This document shows, one piece after another, positions 1-7,598 of a stretch of DNA of 21,175 bases. A program made the translations under genes and the position numbers. The notes beneath the pieces were generated by a model. The model saw only the letters and a program-made list of their open reading frames with translations. It did not search any database and was not told the origin of the DNA. Source of the stretch: CAZNDN01 sp964571815 (GTDB taxonomy: Bacteria > Fibrobacterota > Chitinivibrionia > Chitinivibrionales > WJKA01); assembly GCA_964571815.1 (NCBI GenBank), contig CAZNDN010000067.1, forward strand, positions 1 through 21,175, in the 5' to 3' direction. Within the stretch, counting starts at the first letter, position 1; each line of letters starts with the position of its first letter.

Positions 1-1097
1 TTCACCGTTTCGACCGATTCGGCGACTTCTTTGCGGATTGTTTCCTGCTCCGGGCCGCGGGCGTAGGTGCGCATGTCCCGGAATCCGGCGGACCACTCCG
101 ACGTGCCCAGGAACGTGCCGCCCAGACCGATCCACTCGTCGTTTTCGTTCTCCAGGCCGCAGAGGATCGTCCACACACGGGCCCATCCGCGCGCCGTGTT
201 CTCCGGATGATACCCGCCGCCGCCGGTGACCAGGAGGGGAATATTTCTTGCGATCAGGCCCGGCAGGATGTCGGCAAAGACGTTGTTGGTCATATTTAAA
301 TGCACCAGGGGGTCGCCCCCGAGAACATCCATGCCGATCTCAACGACCAGTACATCGGGCCGGTACCAGTCAAGCAGCGGCGGGACCAGCTCGCGGAACG
401 CCCTGGTATAGGTCTCATCGTCGGTGCCCCGCGGGAGGGGGAGGTTGACATTGTACCCTTTCCCCTCATCTTCGCCGATTTCCTGCTCGAATCCTCCCCA
501 CGGATAGATCGTCTTTCCGCTTTCGTGAAACGATACGGTCAGCACATCGCTGGTGCGATAGAAGGCGTCCTGGGTGCCGTTACCGTGATGCGCGTCGAGA
601 TCGAGGCAGCAGACACGTTTCCTGCGTTCCCGAAGGTACATGCAGGCCAGGACGATATCGTTGATATAGCAGAACCCGCCGGCTTCGGCGGGCTGCGCAT
701 GATGAAACCCGCCCGAAGGGTTGAACGCCACGCGTGCTTCACCGTCGCAGACCAGGCGGGCGCCGCACAGCGAAGCGCCCGCGGCAAGGCGCGCGTATTC
801 GTACAGGCCGAAAAATACGGGCGTGTCATCGGTGCCCACTCCGAAAAACAGGTCCTCGGGACCGATCGTCCCGGCCGAGATCCGTTTGAGCACGTCGAGG
901 TATTCCGCCGTATGAAACCGCCGCAATTCCTCGTCGCCGGCTGCCCCGGGCGCCACCTCCCGCCTCCCGTCCCCATCGTACTGCCCGACCTTGCGCAGCT
1001 TCTCACGGGTCATGGCCGCCCGCTCGGTCTTGAACGGACACGTGTCCGGATAGTGATAGCGCTCAATCTCGTCGGAGTGAATGAATGCGGCGTTCAT
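1..1097 (-). CDS. AcuC-like histone deacetylase family hydrolase (3' end off window)
   Basis: This is a zinc-dependent deacetylase of the arginase/deacetylase fold, related to AcuC, acetoin-utilisation proteins and class I/II HDACs. I translated 365 residues from the ATG at 1097 down to the left edge; the stop lies outside the window. All family catalytic residues are visible: the His pair in GGFHHAQP (His132-133), the zinc ligands Asp168 and His170 in DLDAHHGNG, the third ligand Asp257 in EIGMDVLGGDPL, and the transition-state Tyr296 in TGGGGYHPEN. It is therefore probably an active amidohydrolase acting on acetyl-lysine, a polyamine or another acylated amine; the substrate cannot be read from sequence. 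Its start codon overlaps the stop of the upstream kinase/nucleotidyltransferase gene (ATGA at 1094-1097), implying translational coupling. No signal peptide is seen, so it is cytoplasmic. The family call is firm; the substrate is unknown. Confidence 0.93.
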   Translation of the reverse strand, partial: MNAAFIHSDEIERYHYPDTCPFKTERAAMTREKLRKVGQYDGDGRREVAPGAAGDEELRRFHTAEYLDVLKRISAGTIGPEDLFFGVGTDDTPVFFGLYEYARLAAGASLCGARLVCDGEARVAFNPSGGFHHAQPAEAGGFCYINDIVLACMYLRERRKRVCCLDLDAHHGNGTQDAFYRTSDVLTVSFHESGKTIYPWGGFEQEIGEDEGKGYNVNLPLPRGTDDETYTRAFRELVPPLLDWYRPDVLVVEIGMDVLGGDPLVHLNMTNNVFADILPGLIARNIPLLVTGGGGYHPENTARGWARVWTILCGLENENDEWIGLGGTFLGTSEWSAGFRDMRTYARGPEQETIRKEVAESVETV

Positions 1098-3016
1098 GCG
1101 TTGCGAAAGTCAATTAACGTGCGGCGGTAGGCGTCGGGAAGACCGATATCGAAACGGCTGCCCTGCACCACATAACCCCAGAAGCCCCGTTCCCGCCGAA
1201 GTTTGTCCAGGCAGGAGGTAAGCTGAAATTCGCCGCCCTCCCGGATATTGTGCGTGATATGCTCGTCGAGGTGCTCGTAAATATCCGGATGCAGAATGTA
1301 CAAGCCGAATATCGTGAGGAATTCATCGTCCCCCATGCCTTCCATGCGCAGGTGCTCCCGCGCATACCGCGGGTCGGGTTTTTCGGCGAATTCGGTGACG
1401 GCCAGTACCGAGCCGGGCTTTTTCCACGTGCCGGCCGCGCAGCCGAAATTGCGAATCTGATCGCCCGAGGTGACTTTCAACCCCACGACACTTTCACCCA
1501 CCTCTTCGTAGACATCGAGCAACTGCCGCACACAGGACACGTCGGTGTCCGATGCGTACAGATGATCCCCGAGCATCAGCAGAAACGGCTCATCGCCGAC
1601 CCATTCCCGGGTGCAGTATACCGCGTGACCGAATCCGTCCTGCTTCTCCTGCACCGCAAAATTCACGCGGTGACCGAGGTCCTGGAGGTAGCGGCTGTAC
1701 GCGCGGTTCTCTTTTGACAGTTTGTTCAGGTTCTCTACCGCCGGTGGTACGCAGAAAAAATCTTCGAACAGGGCCCGATCGTTCTTCTGCACCACCAGAC
1801 AGACGTTCTCCATCCCCGAGTTCACCGCTTCCTGCACGATCGCCATGATCACCGGCTTCGCCCTCCCGTCGCGGTCCACCACCGGAAAGAGCTCCTTTTT
1901 GAGGGCCTTGGAGGCGGGGAAGAGTCTGGTGCCGAAACCCGCGGCGGGGATCACCGCCTTGCGAATCTTGCGGCTGGAGCGAAGCGTCAGCTTCAGGCAC
2001 GGAAGGGCAAGGTCGCGCTCGAGGATTTCGACTACCCGATCCTGGTCCTCTTCACTCCGTGCGATAAACTGCGCCGTGCCGTCGCCCTGCGACCCCACGC
2101 CCTTGCCGCCGTGCACGTACGGTTTGATCGGCTCGTACCCGAGTACCTTGTGGAGAACGGGCGCGGTGAGCTGCGAAGGACAGGCCGGCCCCAGGCAGGC
2201 GTCGAACCGCGACTGCGCTTCGTTCATGAGCGCCCCGAGCGCGGGGGCGTCGCCGGTGCGAAGCGCTTCGAATGCCCGGCGCGTGATATCGGCATTGATC
2301 GGCCCGAGATACTCCTGCACGGTCCTCTGGAGTTTGTTTTCGGCGAACGGGTAGCAGTGGTTGAGACTGTTGAGAATCTCCCGCGTGTCCTTGCCGGCGC
2401 ACAGATCCACAATCACGTAGAACAGGTCCCGGGGTACGCTCAACTCCCGCACATCGATCATGTCGCCGTCGAAATCCATCATCACCGGCCGGTTTCCGTA
2501 GGCACAGCCCTGGTCCATGCGGCCGCAGCGGGACGGGGTCGTGATCTCACCCAGGTAGGCGAACTCCATCTCCCCCCGCACCGTCATTTTCAGATCGTAT
2601 ACGCGGTTGAATGCTCGTGCAACCATCACGCACAGGGCCGCGCTTGAGGAAAGCCCCTTTTTGAGGGGAAGATCGGTACAATAATTGTCGATATGCACCC
2701 CGCGTACACGGTAGTGGGTGAGCACCTGGAAGGCGACACCGGCCGCATAGCTGAAAAACCCTCCTCGTTCCGCCTCGGCCAGGAGCGCTTCGCGCTCCAT
2801 GGGAAGCTCCCACGGACCCTTCCGCGCACCGTCGCTGAGCGTGCTGTGAAGAATCAGTTTGGTCGGGTGAGGTTCCACGCGCGCGTAAAGACCCTGGTTG
2901 GTCCCCGCGATGATGGTGTGTCCTTTCTCCAGCGCGCCGTTGATTCGGCGGTATCCGCCGGCCCAGTCGCTGTGTTCACCGAAAAGACAGATACGACCCG
3001 GAACAAAGAGCTTCAT
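1094..3016 (-). CDS. GHMP sugar kinase fused to GalU-type nucleotidyltransferase
   Basis: This 640-residue protein joins two enzymes. The N-terminal half (about 1-345) is a GHMP kinase: galactokinase-like motif GRICLFGEHSDWAGG near residue 7, the ATP-binding GLSSSAAL at about 121-128, and the third motif GGKGVGSQGDGTAQ near 303-316. The C-terminal half (about 350-640) is a UTP-glucose-1-phosphate uridylyltransferase-like domain, with KAVIPAAGFGTRLFPASKA from residue 353, then ELFPVVD. The inferred reaction is free sugar to sugar-1-phosphate to NDP-sugar in one chain, analogous to bacterial Fkp (fucokinase/GDP-fucose pyrophosphorylase) but with reversed domain order and a GalU rather than Fkp pyrophosphorylase. 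The sugar is unknown; galactose, glucuronate or arabinose are possible. I chose ATG 3016, preceded by GGAAAGGAT, over an upstream in-frame start. It lies 64 nt downstream of a small OMP gene, and its stop overlaps the deacetylase start by 4 nt. Confidence 0.9.
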   Translation of the reverse strand: MKLFVPGRICLFGEHSDWAGGYRRINGALEKGHTIIAGTNQGLYARVEPHPTKLILHSTLSDGARKGPWELPMEREALLAEAERGGFFSYAAGVAFQVLTHYRVRGVHIDNYCTDLPLKKGLSSSAALCVMVARAFNRVYDLKMTVRGEMEFAYLGEITTPSRCGRMDQGCAYGNRPVMMDFDGDMIDVRELSVPRDLFYVIVDLCAGKDTREILNSLNHCYPFAENKLQRTVQEYLGPINADITRRAFEALRTGDAPALGALMNEAQSRFDACLGPACPSQLTAPVLHKVLGYEPIKPYVHGGKGVGSQGDGTAQFIARSEEDQDRVVEILERDLALPCLKLTLRSSRKIRKAVIPAAGFGTRLFPASKALKKELFPVVDRDGRAKPVIMAIVQEAVNSGMENVCLVVQKNDRALFEDFFCVPPAVENLNKLSKENRAYSRYLQDLGHRVNFAVQEKQDGFGHAVYCTREWVGDEPFLLMLGDHLYASDTDVSCVRQLLDVYEEVGESVVGLKVTSGDQIRNFGCAAGTWKKPGSVLAVTEFAEKPDPRYAREHLRMEGMGDDEFLTIFGLYILHPDIYEHLDEHITHNIREGGEFQLTSCLDKLRRERGFWGYVVQGSRFDIGLPDAYRRTLIDFRNA

Positions 3017-3080
3017 TGGTATCCTTTCCGAACGTGCGGGTTTGCTCGACCGCACACGACCCCTAAAGCGCCGGAACAGC

Positions 3081-3584
3081 TCAAAAACTGAACCCTACTC
3101 CGGCGTTGAAATACCCCAGCCCGCCGGCTTCCTCGATCACCCCGAAAAACGAGTCGGTCCAGAAAAAACGTGCGCCGATGTACTCACGTACGGGCAAGGG
3201 TGGAGGCGCCCCGAAACCGTATCCCGCGGCCAGACCGGCGTAGACATCGATGAACTCCCGAACCGGTATGTGCTCGGCAAGTACGGAGAGATTGAAGGGA
3301 TGAAACGCGGCGCGAGCCATGAGCGGCACCCGGAAATCATCGGCGCCCAGGAGCATGAAAGCCATTGACCCACCCCCCGAGATCGCATCGTGAAACCCGT
3401 AGTCAACGGCGACGAACCCGCCCACACCCGGAAACAGACTGGTGCCGAACGACACGGTGAGATTGTCTTCTCCGTAGCAGCTTCCCGACGATGTAGCCCG
3501 GGAGGCGGCGCCCCGTGCCGCCGGCGCGGAACCAAACAGCGCACCGGCCACACAAACAACCCGCACGATTGATACCGATTTCAT
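3081..3584 (-). CDS. Small outer-membrane beta-barrel-like protein, hypothetical
   Basis: The 167-residue product has a Sec signal peptide (MKSVSIVRVVCVAGALFGSA, with cleavage near AARG-AA). The mature part alternates glycine/aromatic stretches such as VAVDYGFHDAISGGGSMAF, VYAGLAAGYGFG and YFNAGVGFSF. The terminal phenylalanine and amphipathic strands are typical of small 8-stranded outer-membrane barrels. I chose ATG 3584 because AAAGGA stands 8 nt upstream; the open frame extends ten codons further but has no better site. It sits between a lipoprotein gene (60 nt upstream) and the kinase/nucleotidyltransferase gene (64 nt downstream) on the same strand, probably in one operon. I do not recognise a named family and infer no specific function. 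A Cys in GSCYGED near the mature N-terminus is not in a lipobox. Confidence 0.75.
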   Translation of the reverse strand: MKSVSIVRVVCVAGALFGSAPAARGAASRATSSGSCYGEDNLTVSFGTSLFPGVGGFVAVDYGFHDAISGGGSMAFMLLGADDFRVPLMARAAFHPFNLSVLAEHIPVREFIDVYAGLAAGYGFGAPPPLPVREYIGARFFWTDSFFGVIEEAGGLGYFNAGVGFSF

Positions 3585-3644
3585 CGACAATTCCTTTCCC
3601 GCTCGTTGAAACAATCCCGATACGACCGCGCAACCGACCCCAAC

Positions 3645-4142
3645 TCAGTTTTCTCTGGCCAGTTGCACGCTGAGATTGCTGCCGGGGCTCAGCAGTGCTT
3701 TGACCGTGGGGTCCGAGGGGTCGAAGCCGAGCCCGACGGCGATTTGATCCAGGTCCCGCAGATACACGGTCCATATATCATCTTCGATATCCACATACAC
3801 CGCAACCGTATCCTCACAGGGTACCGGCTTCATCTCGCCGGCGGCCGTGTCGATCACGGCACAATCGCTTCCGGCAAGATAGATCGAATCACCGGTCAGC
3901 TCCCAGGTGCCCCGGTGAACCAGCGCCGTGTCCCCCGACCGGTCGTACCACGTCGCCAGCTCGTAGCGTCGATCTTCACCGATATCCATCCGTATCCGTA
4001 CGTCGTCACCCACCAGCGTCGCGAGATTCATCAATCCGTTCCAGGTTCCCACGACCGAGGGGTTCGACGGTTCCTGGCCGCACGTGAGCCCGAGGCTTGC
4101 GATACACGCAAAAACCAATAAAGACAAGGATCTTCCGTTCAC
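3645..4142 (-). CDS. Putative lipoprotein with lipocalin-like C-terminal region
   Basis: The product is 165 residues if started at GTG 4142, which follows GGGAGG by six bases, an ideal Shine-Dalgarno spacing; the ATG two codons upstream abuts that site directly and fits worse. The N-terminus (MNGRSLSLLVFACIASLGLTC) is a signal peptide ending at a cysteine; the residues before Cys (G-L-T) deviate from a canonical lipobox, so lipidation is likely but not certain. The mature part begins with VVGTWNGLMN and later has HRGTWELTGDSIYLAG, a beta-rich pattern with GTW motifs as in lipocalin-like or copper-resistance-type small lipoproteins. It appears to be first in the minus-strand operon that continues into the small OMP and the GHMP-GalU fusion. 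Function unknown. Confidence 0.7.
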   Translation of the reverse strand: MNGRSLSLLVFACIASLGLTCGQEPSNPSVVGTWNGLMNLATLVGDDVRIRMDIGEDRRYELATWYDRSGDTALVHRGTWELTGDSIYLAGSDCAVIDTAAGEMKPVPCEDTVAVYVDIEDDIWTVYLRDLDQIAVGLGFDPSDPTVKALLSPGSNLSVQLAREN

Positions 4143-4387
4143 GGCCATCCTCCCTTCGTCAAGGTTGGTCCTTCGCACCCGAATCTCTTACATAAAATAC
4201 ATGGGTGAGCATCGGGGGCGGCCATCGGCGAATGCCGGCGCCGGCTTATCGCCGGTGATACGCGCACCGGCCCGCAACGAGTGTCGTCCAGCGGTGAAGG
4301 CGTACTCGCTCCTGTATTATTTTATGCTCGATTCCCCCGAAAAGCGAACGTTCTGAATCGTGGTGCCACTGAAACTCCGGAGCGGTC
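4143..4387. other. Divergent intergenic region between lipoprotein and gmk-cluster genes
   Basis: This 245-bp spacer separates two divergent operons and must hold promoters for both. On the plus strand, TATTAT at 4315-4320 and the overlapping TATTTTATGCT are AT-rich -10 candidates, but I see no good -35 at the right distance. On the minus strand GTATTTTATGTAAG (about 4187-4200) could serve the lipoprotein gene. GC-rich self-complementary sequence (GCCGGCGCCGGC followed by TTATCGCCGGT, about 4233-4257) could form a hairpin. No coding signal is seen. Confidence 0.4.
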
Positions 4388-4636
4388 ATGACCGCACATT
4401 ACCTCATTGCCGGCTTCATGCTTGCCGCGATGTTCGTGCTGTTCCTGGTGATTGCGGGGAGCATGAACACTATCGTGAATCTGCTGCGCAAGCTGGAATA
4501 TCTGCTTATCAAGGAGGAAGAGTTTCACAAAGAGGCCCTGTTGATTCGGAAGGCCATGGAGCAGAAGGTTTCCAACGAAGAGCGGATGCAGCGGGAGCGT
4601 GAAGAAGCCGGGGGACAGAGCGAGCCCCCCTCGTAG
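4388..4636 (+). CDS. Small membrane protein with C-terminal coiled coil, hypothetical
   Basis: This 82-residue protein has one N-terminal membrane segment (about residues 5-27, YLIAGFMLAAMFVLFLVIAG) followed by a charged helix rich in Lys, Glu and Arg (about 33-73) that would form a coiled coil on the cytoplasmic side, ending in GGQSEPPS. The ATG at 4388 is preceded by CCGGAGCGG, a plausible ribosome site. It ends 45 nt before guanylate kinase on the same strand and is probably cotranscribed with it. I do not recognise the family; the arrangement resembles small bitopic scaffold or phage-shock-like proteins, but no assignment is justified. Confidence 0.7.
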   Translation: MTAHYLIAGFMLAAMFVLFLVIAGSMNTIVNLLRKLEYLLIKEEEFHKEALLIRKAMEQKVSNEERMQREREEAGGQSEPPS

Positions 4637-4681
4637 ACCCGTCGCGCGACACGCCATAACAAGGCCGGGCAACAACATACC

Positions 4682-5260
4682 ATGCCGGATCAGGGCAGAA
4701 TCTTCGTAGTATCTTCTCCATCGGGGGGCGGCAAGACGACCCTGCTGAATCACGTGCTGGAAACGGTTCCCGGTGTGACCTATTCGATTTCGGCTACGAC
4801 CCGTGCGCCGCGGCCCGGCGAAGAAGACGGCAGGCACTATTTCTTCCTCACCGAAGAGCAGTTTCAACGCAGGATAGCGGAAGGCGCTTTCGCCGAGTGG
4901 CAGCGCGTGCACGGCAACTATTACGGGACACCCATCGATTTTGTACGCGAGACCGTCAACTCCGGCCGGCACCTGCTGATGGATATCGATGTGTACGGGA
5001 AGAAGAAATTCGACGCCGTCTTTCCCGAAGCGGTGGGAATACTCATTCTGCCTCCCTCGCTGGAGGAACTCGGCCGACGGCTTCGGGAGAGGGGGCAGGA
5101 CTCCGAGGAAGCAATCGTGACGAGACTGGGCAATGCGCGCGACGAAATGGAATTCGCGAGGCGCGAGGGAAAGTACGAGTACCGGGTTATCAACGATGAA
5201 CTCCGGAGGGCCGAAAGCGAGATCGTCTCCATTGTGTTCTCGGAGATTGCGCATTCGTAG
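4682..5260 (+). CDS. gmk: Guanylate kinase
   Basis: Guanylate kinase phosphorylates GMP to GDP with ATP, an essential step of purine nucleotide synthesis in the cytoplasm. The 192-residue length is close to the usual bacterial ~200. The P-loop SPSGGGKT is at about residues 12-19; the GMP-binding segment is ISATTRAPRPGEEDGRHYFF with E/D-rich continuation; the EWQRVHGNYYGTP motif and LLMDIDVYG follow as expected (usual family form is DIDVQG, here with Tyr for Gln). Arginines in the lid (RLRERGQDSEEAIVTRL) are present. The gene is 45 nt after the small membrane protein and 181 nt before the protein kinase gene. The usual neighbours yicC and rpoZ are not beside it. Confidence 0.97.
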   Translation: MPDQGRIFVVSSPSGGGKTTLLNHVLETVPGVTYSISATTRAPRPGEEDGRHYFFLTEEQFQRRIAEGAFAEWQRVHGNYYGTPIDFVRETVNSGRHLLMDIDVYGKKKFDAVFPEAVGILILPPSLEELGRRLRERGQDSEEAIVTRLGNARDEMEFARREGKYEYRVINDELRRAESEIVSIVFSEIAHS

Positions 5261-5441
5261 GAACCCCGCCGGCCCGCCGGCCTGTTGACAAAGGCAGACG
5301 GCACGGTCGATTGGCGGCCGGGGAAAATGACGCGTTCCGTGGCCCCGCGTTCGGGGGCTGAAGGATTATGTATATTCCATTCTGGTCTGACGGAGGGCGA
5401 GGGCGGCTCTCGATTTCCATCCCGGCGGTTCGACCGGTTCA

Positions 5442-6548
5442 ATGAAAACAAACCCCGCTATCCACGACTTCGACTGGCTTCCCGAGCGCATCGGCAAGTA
5501 CCGCATCGAGAAGATCCTGGGTATGGGCGGCATGGGGGTCATCTACAAGGCCCTGCAGGAACCCCTCAATCGTGTGGTAGCACTCAAGGTGCTTCTCCCG
5601 GCGGCACAGCGCACGCGGGAATCGTCGATGCGGTTTGAACTCGAAGCGAAGGCAATTTCGCTGCTGCAGCATCACAATATCGTCAATATCTACGAGTACG
5701 GTCAGGAGGGAGAATACCGCTATTTCGCGATGCAGTTTGTGGACGGGGAGGATCTGGGCAGGAAGATCAAGGGTCTGAAGCCGATGGCGTTCTCGGAGCT
5801 GATCGATATCAGCAAACAGATCTGCCGCGGGCTCCGCTATGCCCACGCCCACAGCGTTATCCATCGTGATATCAAACCGCAGAACGTGTTGATCGAGTCA
5901 AACGGCCTGGTGCTGCTGACCGATTTCGGCATTGCCCGAATTTTTTCCGACTCAAATATTACCATGACCGGCGTGGCTGTGGGAACGCCCGAGTACATGT
6001 CGCCGGAGCAGGCCGAAGGGCTTGCTCCCGATGCGCAAACCGACATTTACTCGCTGGGCGTGCTGATGTACGAAATGGCAACGTCGGAGCCTCCGTTCAC
6101 GGGTAAGAACGCGGTCTCGATCGCGTACAAGCAGGTGCACGAGTTGCCCCCGCCTCCTTCGGCGAAGCGCAAGGACATACCCAAGCGGCTCGAGCTGATC
6201 ATCTTGAAAGCGTTGAAGAAGGACAAGAAGGAACGGTATGGCTCGGCCGAAGAAGTGCTGGAGCATCTCGATTCGGTTGATGTCGAGGAGAAGGTCCACC
6301 GATCCACCGTGCCGTTGCTCTCGCGGAAACGCTCACATGAGACGCAGGCGCGCAGCGAGTATATCGAAAAGCGGATTACCGACCGGCGCAGCGGCGACCG
6401 GCGCAACCGCGGCACCGACCGTCTCGCGGCATTCAAACCGTGGACCCTCGGATTCTGGGTCGAATCGCTGCGTTCGCAACTCCTGTCGCTGTCGCTGATA
6501 CTGGTGCTTGCGCTGCTGTTCGTCTATCATATCGTCAAACATCACTGA
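5442..6548 (+). CDS. Membrane-anchored Hanks-type Ser/Thr protein kinase
   Basis: This 368-residue protein carries a complete eukaryote-like kinase domain (about 17-275): glycine-rich loop GMGGMGVIY (27-35), the ATP-anchoring lysine in VALKV (Lys49), catalytic HRDIKPQN (141-148, Asp143), DFG (161-163) and the activation segment GTPEYMSPEQ. All catalytic residues are intact, so it should be active. A basic linker contains ITDRRSGDRRNRG, and a single membrane helix lies near the C-terminus (about 343-364, LLSLSLILVLALLFVYHIV) with only a few residues beyond it, so the kinase faces the cytoplasm and no sizeable extracytoplasmic sensor is present. The start ATG has no strong ribosome site. The 181 nt upstream include TATATT at 5371-5376, a possible -10. 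A yraN-like gene follows after 24 nt. Confidence 0.95.
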   Translation: MKTNPAIHDFDWLPERIGKYRIEKILGMGGMGVIYKALQEPLNRVVALKVLLPAAQRTRESSMRFELEAKAISLLQHHNIVNIYEYGQEGEYRYFAMQFVDGEDLGRKIKGLKPMAFSELIDISKQICRGLRYAHAHSVIHRDIKPQNVLIESNGLVLLTDFGIARIFSDSNITMTGVAVGTPEYMSPEQAEGLAPDAQTDIYSLGVLMYEMATSEPPFTGKNAVSIAYKQVHELPPPPSAKRKDIPKRLELIILKALKKDKKERYGSAEEVLEHLDSVDVEEKVHRSTVPLLSRKRSHETQARSEYIEKRITDRRSGDRRNRGTDRLAAFKPWTLGFWVESLRSQLLSLSLILVLALLFVYHIVKHH

Positions 6549-6572
6549 GTTCGGCACGACGGGGAGGGGGGG

Positions 6573-6932
6573 ATGATGGCCGGGTGCAACACACGGCGAA
6601 GCGGAGCGGCGGCCGAAACACGGGCCGTGGAGCATCTTGTCGCGTCGGGCTACCGCGTCGTGGCGCGCAACTACGCCACGGGAGCCGGCGAAATCGACTG
6701 CATAGCCGAATCCCCCGAGGGAGAGACGGTATTTGTGGAGGTCAAGTCGGAAGGGCGGCCCGGGCGCGGCCATCCGTTCTTTCGGGTCAGCCGCGCGAAA
6801 CAGCGGCAGTTGATGAGGATGGCCCGAACCTACCGCGCGGAGCACGAATCGGATCAGCGTCCGTGCCGCTTCGATGTTATCGCCGTGACGGGGGACCGTA
6901 TCGAGCACCTGCGCAACGCGTTTATCGGGTGA
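6573..6932 (+). CDS. YraN/UPF0102 family nuclease-fold protein
   Basis: The 119-residue protein matches the YraN (UPF0102) family, which has a restriction-endonuclease-like fold. Diagnostic features are the N-terminal GAAAETRAVEHLVASGYRVVARNY, the acidic GEIDCIA segment and VFVEVKSE, giving the putative E/D...ExK active site, then the SRAKQRQLMRMARTY helix and the RFDVIAV strand. Family members are widespread and often lie beside rnhB or signal peptidase genes; their role in recombination or natural transformation is not settled. Two adjacent ATGs (6573 and 6576) follow a GGGGAGGGGGG ribosome site; either could be used. It follows the Ser/Thr kinase by 24 nt and converges on the thioredoxin gene with a 13-nt gap. 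Confidence 0.9.
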   Translation: MMAGCNTRRSGAAAETRAVEHLVASGYRVVARNYATGAGEIDCIAESPEGETVFVEVKSEGRPGRGHPFFRVSRAKQRQLMRMARTYRAEHESDQRPCRFDVIAVTGDRIEHLRNAFIG

Positions 6933-6945
6933 AACGGGGGGGCCA

Positions 6946-7455
6946 CTACTCCTCCGCCGATTCGGCTTCGGCTTCGTCCTCCGGTTCTTTCTTTTCCCGC
7001 TCCTCGCGCGCGGCAAGCACTTCTTCGATCGCCTGCTCGTACTTCTCTTTCGGCTGGAGACCCGGGAGTGCCTTGACAACGCGCTTGTTGTCGACAATAA
7101 AAACGGCGGGGATCCCCGAAATGCCGAAGTAGGAGGCAATGGAGCGGTGAACGTCGACGTTGACCTTGATCACTTCAATCCTGCCGGCGTACTTCGAGCC
7201 CAGTTTCTTGATTATCGGATTCAATATCTTGCAGGGCATGCACCACGACGCCCAGAAGTCGATCACCACGGGGATTTCCGATTTGACGATTCTGTCGGCA
7301 ATCTGCTGCGAAGAATCGACCGGGGGAGACTCCGCCGATCCCACCTGCGCCGCAACAAGACAGGCACACGCCGCGGTCAGCCATGCCCGACGAAGCGGGC
7401 GTGCGGGAGAGAGTCGGCGTGCACCATGTAGAAGAATAACAAAGTAGTTCTTCAT
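6946..7455 (-). CDS. Exported thioredoxin-like protein with acidic tail
   Basis: This 169-residue thioredoxin-fold protein has an N-terminal hydrophobic stretch (about 24-41) behind arginines, consistent with a signal peptide or membrane anchor, so it likely acts in the periplasm. The active site is WCMPC (71-75) in VVIDFWASWCMPCK, and the cis-proline is in GISGIPAVFI (Pro116). CMPC differs from the CGPC of canonical thioredoxin and would tune its redox potential. After the fold ends (about 148) there is a low-complexity charged tail, EREKKEPEDEAEAESAEE. The N-terminal region before the hydrophobic part is long (about 23 residues), but no other in-frame start with a good ribosome site is evident. 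The gene is last in the mltG-OMP-thioredoxin run, separated from the OMP gene by 143 nt. Confidence 0.9.
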   Translation of the reverse strand: MKNYFVILLHGARRLSPARPLRRAWLTAACACLVAAQVGSAESPPVDSSQQIADRIVKSEIPVVIDFWASWCMPCKILNPIIKKLGSKYAGRIEVIKVNVDVHRSIASYFGISGIPAVFIVDNKRVVKALPGLQPKEKYEQAIEEVLAAREEREKKEPEDEAEAESAEE

Positions 7456-7485
7456 GTTCTTCTGTTTTCTCCTTTGTTTTGCCGT

Positions 7486-7497
7486 GTGTTACAACAC
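7486..7497. promoter_or_regulatory. Short inverted repeat upstream of thioredoxin gene
   Basis: GTGTTACAACAC is a near-perfect 12-bp palindrome (GTGTT-AC-AACAC) about 31 nt upstream of the thioredoxin start, in the 143-nt spacer after the OMP gene. It could be an operator for a separately regulated promoter. Short palindromes occur by chance, so this is only a candidate. Confidence 0.25.
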
Positions 7498-7598
7498 TGC
7501 AACCGCTGCTCCCAGTGGTGAAGGACGCGCATAAATGCTGTTTGCCGGGAGCATCAGGTGACGTAGCACGGTCATTGTCGGGGGGCATGCGATCACCG

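Noticed and set aside
300..1130. Open frame of 276 codons on the plus strand
   Set aside because: Antisense shadow of the deacetylase gene, whose minus-strand translation shows every catalytic motif.
4322..5254. Open frame of 310 codons on the minus strand
   Set aside because: Antisense to guanylate kinase; no family-like motifs, typical of GC-rich shadow frames.
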